Below, in pieces: positions 59,650-64,000 of a stretch of DNA of 64,000 nucleotides. This DNA comes from Trichopria drosophilae. Taxonomy: Eukaryota > Arthropoda > Insecta > Hymenoptera > Diapriidae. The stretch is taken from the NCBI GenBank assembly GCA_030407085.1, contig CM059584.1, positions 100,439,001 through 100,503,000 of the forward strand, read 5' to 3'. Positions within the stretch are counted from its first letter, which is position 1, and every line of letters begins with the position of its first letter. The notes beneath the pieces are model-generated. The model saw only the letters and a list, made by a program, of their open reading frames with translations, was not told the DNA's origin and did not search any database. Both the position numbers and the translations under genes were made by a program.

Positions 59650-62385
59650 TATGTAAGTATTTTCTGCATTAATTAAAAATTCATACATTTATGCAGTCGC
59701 GTGAATACAAATTTAGCCACCCCAGAAAACTCTCGGTTATACGTATTTAATATTTATAATGTTAAAATTGAATTAACAAAATGTAATTAATAATTATAAT
59801 TGTATTTGCATTCAGCACTTGTAAAATAATTAGATCTGTTTCGCAGTTTGCAGAGAAACGAATGCTTGAAAATTTATGTCAAAAATACAACATATCTCCG
59901 ATTATTTAAATCAAATAATAAAGTACTGCACTTTTAGTAAAAAAGATTAATTAATTCTGTAATTTAAAGGAATCGTGTACATTACACCTCTGCAACGTTA
60001 TTAAAACTAAGAAAACATATATTGTTAACATTTATCTCACTCATAAATGGTTTTATTTTCGGTTGTATTTTAATCACAATAGTTAAAAAATATATAATGT
60101 CACACTCCGCACATTTTGAGTATAGAATCCCTTGACTTGCTTTTAATTTACAGTTGTTATTTTAAGTATTCAATTGACAGAGAAGTCGTTAAAAGAAATT
60201 ACAAAACATTTAATAAAACCCCCTAAATAATTAACCATAACAATTCTACAAGCAAATATAATAGTAATATTTTACGAAATTAGCCGAAATTATCTTTCCA
60301 TATGCAGCATGTTCCGCTGTAATACCAAAAATTTCATATATGTGAATATTTCTCTCTGTGCATTTCTCTACTTTAGGATATTTTTATTTCAAGTGTTTTA
60401 TTTAAATTTTTTACGTAATATTTCATAAAATTGACAATCCTCATGTGATGACGTCAAATCTGTTAAGTATAAATTAGTTTTTATTGTAAAAAAGACTGAT
60501 ATATTATTTACTTTCAAAACAGATATCAATGTTTTCTACTTTTTAACAAATTAATTAAAATTATTTAATAAAATCAATATTGCGTAAAGTAAATTATGAA
60601 ATTGACATTTTCAATATAAATTCCTATGAAAGATTAATTTTGTCGGCGATAGGAAACAACTTATACTTTAGAGTTTCAATTTCATTTAAGACGGTGTAAT
60701 CGTTATGTTCATTTATTAAGTAATTCTAATTCTTCTGACAGATTTATTCTAAATAAAAATCCATCCCTCGGTGGTTTCTTAATCTTTTCAAAAAGTTCAG
60801 TTACCTGCTGTATTCTAGTAGCGACAGGAATTAAGCAGTTTATGTTTTCCAATTATTTTTCTTTTCATATACCCACTAGGCAATTACCCCTATTTATGTT
60901 TAAAAATTAATTTAAAGGATTTAGAGGCACCACTTTTTTGTAATTGAATAATTGAGACTAACGGATAATTGATATGTTTTCTTCATTTGTTTGATAATTT
61001 TCTTGCAGAATAAATCTTTTTTCTGATATTCACAAAATCATAAAATAATACTCGCATTCCAATATATATATATATATATAAAAATCGTGTAAATAGGTCA
61101 AAACGTAATGAGCATAATATTTCTGAATTTATAGGAGAATTATTTAAAATAACCAAGTAAATATGAACGTTTGTTTATATGTTTTGGAGTTCATAATTTA
61201 CTGCATTCTTAGTAACAGAGAATTAAACTGTTTTCTTATGAACCTATTATTTAATTAATTATTTAATTAATCAGTTGTAGTAGTAAGGCATTCGTGATAT
61301 TTCTCGTTCAATTACAGTACATTTTTGTAGTAATTGATTAAAGCTTTTACATAGCAGAAAAAAGTATTCTTGCGTCGATTGTTGGAAACGTCATTTTCTC
61401 AGAGTAACTAAATGCAAACCGGATGAATTTAATTAAATAAATAACTTCAGCTTTTTCAAAATTCCTATTCTGTTATATATTGTACGAAAATATTTCGAGT
61501 GATCGTTCACAAAATTTCGGCGTAAAGGATTGAAAACCTGAATGTTGTATTTCTGAAAAAAGGTTCCACGAAAATATCAGTCGAACTTGTATTGTAGAAT
61601 AAATTCAAATCTGTAAAAACACGAAAAGTATTGTATATAATAAAATAAATTGGAATTAAGTTCTGGTTTGAATTAAATATCCTGATATAGTATAACAATG
61701 TTTGTATCATTTGTTTTGTTATAATTATGTTTAATTTATTTTAGTCGGTTCCGATATATGTATAAGCAGCTCGAGAAATATCGTATAAAATACTTTGAGA
61801 GGTTCCGATCGATTCGGCGAAACTCGTATATTTTTCTTTCAAAGGGTGACATTTACTACGTGCTATGATATGATTTGCAAGGAAAGTGAAAACATTGAGA
61901 CAAAATCTCTGAGCGTTGGAATATCGCATCGTCTATCTTAAAAACGTGACACAAATACGACTTGACATGAAAGAGAGTTCGAGAAATGCTACACGAAAAC
62001 ATTAAGCCCGTTGTCTGTTGCGTTTTTGCTATGCATCAAATACCAAAGTTTTTTTTCGAAATGTCCAATGCTTCAATGTTAGATGAAACATCAAAGAAGC
62101 ATTAATAATACTGCGTTCGTGGCATTTTATGGTATATTAAGATATTTATCTTATATTATTTCCGTATTTTAAAATAAGTAAATGCATTTTCTGTACAATT
62201 TTTTTCGATTTGTTATTTTTATAACAACTGCACCACATGATTTTAACCTAGAAATTTCTTTCATCAAGTAATTTTCCTCTTCCGTTGAAAAATGATTGAC
62301 CTTAAAAATGGTTTTGTGAACAACGTGTTGTTCGAACAATATTTTGTACACCTTAATACAGTGCAAAACAAATTGATCGTTCGAA
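59650..62385. other. AT-rich stretch, one AT microsatellite
   Basis: A perfect (AT)n run lies at 61062-61080. No gene, bounded element or RNA gene was recognised elsewhere. Confidence 0.5.
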
Positions 62386-62389
62386 ATCG

Positions 62390-63602
62390 TTTTCCATATC
62401 TCGTAAAAAATGCTTAATCTTCCTGCAATATCTCTTACCTCCTCTACCGTTTCTCTTGTTTGTTGTTGACATAACCTTTGTTCCCATAAACTTATTTCCG
62501 TCTAAGATTAGCATGATTTTTTGGGAACTCCAATGACAATATTGGCATCATGTAACCCTGATTCGACGTTCCCGGTCTCGAAAAAGGGGTTCTTCAGTTT
62601 AAAGGACGACCTGGTATGTATAGTATGCTGGCTTTTTGACATTTGCCATTGAATTTTGTGCCTTGATGTCATTTCTGAATTTTTGCCAATTTTATAACTT
62701 CTTCCAATTTATCCCCGAAAAGAAATTTTCCAAGGAAAGTTTTTTGAAGGGCCTGTTTCATTTGCTTTATATAGAAGCAATAAATCACTCTCTCACAGAA
62801 GATATGTGATCATGAAGATGTGTTATAAGCTGGACAGTATCAGCTAATTGTTCTACAGAACCAATTTATCAGTGGGTTATTCATAACCATTTAAGCACAT
62901 CGAAATAGCTTCTCCCAAAGCTGCAAATGCTGTCCCTGCCAGGTTTTGCTCCTGAACGAACAATTTATCGCGTTTGGTATCTGATTCGTTGAGAATAGAG
63001 GCAATGGCATCGTTTACTTCTGGCGGTTCTAAAGGCAAAATACTATCTGTCGAATATTTGCTTAAAACTGTTTGTTGTTCTTTTGTCAGTCCTTCAGTTA
63101 ACCATTTTAACCATCTAGACGTGAATTCAGGATGCAAATCAATATTTTTGGTTACGTTATCTGGATCTTCGCCGAGAATTCTTCTTGTTTCCTAATCCAA
63201 AATTTTTAATTTTACATTATCAGTACCTTCAGGAGATTCGTCCATGGGCGATGAAGATGATAACGTCTCATCTACAACCCCATCGTCGTATTTAGCATTC
63301 ATGTCCTTTTTCATTTCGACATCATCTTTCTGAGATTTTAAATTGTCTGAAAAAATAAAATACACCCGAAGGTGTAAATCACTGATAGTTATTGTTTCCT
63401 ACGTACAAAATTCATTAGACTGAAAAGCCTTAAATGCCAACTAATTCACTAGTCTGCACAGAAAGTAACTTTCTCAGGCGCATACCTGTCAAATGTTTAT
63501 TCGCGTTATCTGTGTGTTCAATTTTCTTTTCAATTCGTCGTAATTTCTTTAACAATTCATCGGTCGAAATTACTTCATTGTTCCTTTTTTGTGTTTTCCC
63601 AT
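62390..63602 (-). pseudogene. Broken, formerly spliced gag-like gene (DIRS-type retroelement gag or domesticated relative)
   Basis: On the minus strand an ATG at 63602 (MGKHKK) leads, after one single-base frameshift, into a coiled, charged segment (ELLKKLRRIEKKIEH). A GTATGC donor at 63485 and a TTTTATTTTTTCAG acceptor ending at 63347 define a 139-bp intron that joins in frame (phase 1) to a serine/acid linker. After a stop at 63192-63194 the frame resumes with TRRILGEDPDN, TSRWLKWLTEGLTKEQQ, LEPPEVNDAI, KRDKLFVQEQNLAGTAFAAL, ending at 62877. Shifted frames then give QLADTVQLITHLHD, ALQKTFLGKFLFGDKLEEV and KKPAYYTYQ. The trihelical 'LT.EE…L…PE…RD…Q…LG.AL..L' pattern resembles gag-like ORFs of DIRS elements, from memory. 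Several stops and frameshifts: dead. Confidence 0.6.
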
Positions 63603-64000
63603 ATTTCAGCCAAAAAATAACCTTTGGAGATCAAATGTTTTACGTGACTTTACCAAGCACAAGAGACAATACAAAGGTGGGATGACCGAAACAATTGAGG
63701 TATCATGGAAATTTTGTCTGAACTCTAAATCTTGTGACTTCTACCTTGCAAAAGCAGCGGTACTACAAAGTTTAATCCCGAAGAACGAGACTTGAAATGT
63801 AATATGTGATTTAGTGCGTCAGTTATATTTTCATGCTTTTACAATTCTGTAAATAAAAGTATCGGCTAAATTTATATGCAATGATCCTATTTTTCATCGA
63901 CACCTCGACAAGCTAATACAATATTTTAAAATAATTCTATTAACAATATTTTAAAAACTTTAAAATATAAAAGTTTCTTTAAAATGCAACATAATTTATA
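63603..64000. other. Upstream flank of the gag-like pseudogene
   Basis: On the minus strand this is 5' of the ATG at 63602. It holds short chance frames only. No LTR or promoter motif recognised before the window edge. Confidence 0.4.

Overview
The window is AT-rich nuclear DNA of an insect genome. Hymenoptera is my best guess, from base composition and the style of the dispersed repeats; the sequence does not allow a species call. It is almost a gene desert. The most convincing host coding sequence is one 342-bp internal exon on the minus strand (36008-36349). It encodes an immunoglobulin domain with consensus splice sites and symmetric phase-1 ends, so much of the window probably lies in introns or flanks of a large Ig-superfamily gene. 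A GC-rich open frame at the left edge (2-238, +) may be the C-terminal tail of a second gene, converging with the Ig gene. A short exon-like island with splice-like ends lies at 15044-15189.

The rest is dominated by mobile-element debris. Protein-level traces are: two decayed Penelope-like elements (17010-18078 minus, with RT motifs and a GIY-YIG domain; 23520-23985 plus, with a GIY-YIG domain and partial inverted sequence at 22955-23345); a 5'-truncated LINE reverse transcriptase (22030-22680, minus); and a broken but clearly spliced gag-like gene at the right edge (62390-63602, minus). Many non-autonomous inverted-repeat elements can be bounded to the base by their TIRs and target duplications: piggyBac-like TTAA types (2175-2973, 47853-48625, 53853-54748), TA types (18958-19068, 20698-21573, 25349-25524, 30648-31313, 36967-37310, 57221-57328), a TTA type (33757-34638) and an ATAT-flanked one (19108-19742). 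Other palindromes lack a clear duplication (9506-10064, 10131-11103, 12300-14320, 18079-18314, 18397-18822, 27300-27625, 50821-50984, 54769-54912).

Three repeat systems stand out. (1) A roughly 120-bp module with an ATGGCGGAnnCAAnATGGCCGA core and a GTCGCTGATTACGAATCTGA core occurs both as tandem arrays and as cargo inside elements with unrelated termini. (2) Hairpin elements with GGGTGC-type ends have arms built of degenerate 15-bp units. (3) GC-rich tandem arrays are rich in TTGGCC/GGGCC (5665-8110). Several GC-rich islands without recognisable coding sequence (11405, 12740, 20090, 26330, 42860, 52620-53400, 56140) are candidates for conserved regulatory elements. Long stretches between these features show only AT-rich sequence with no supportable gene.
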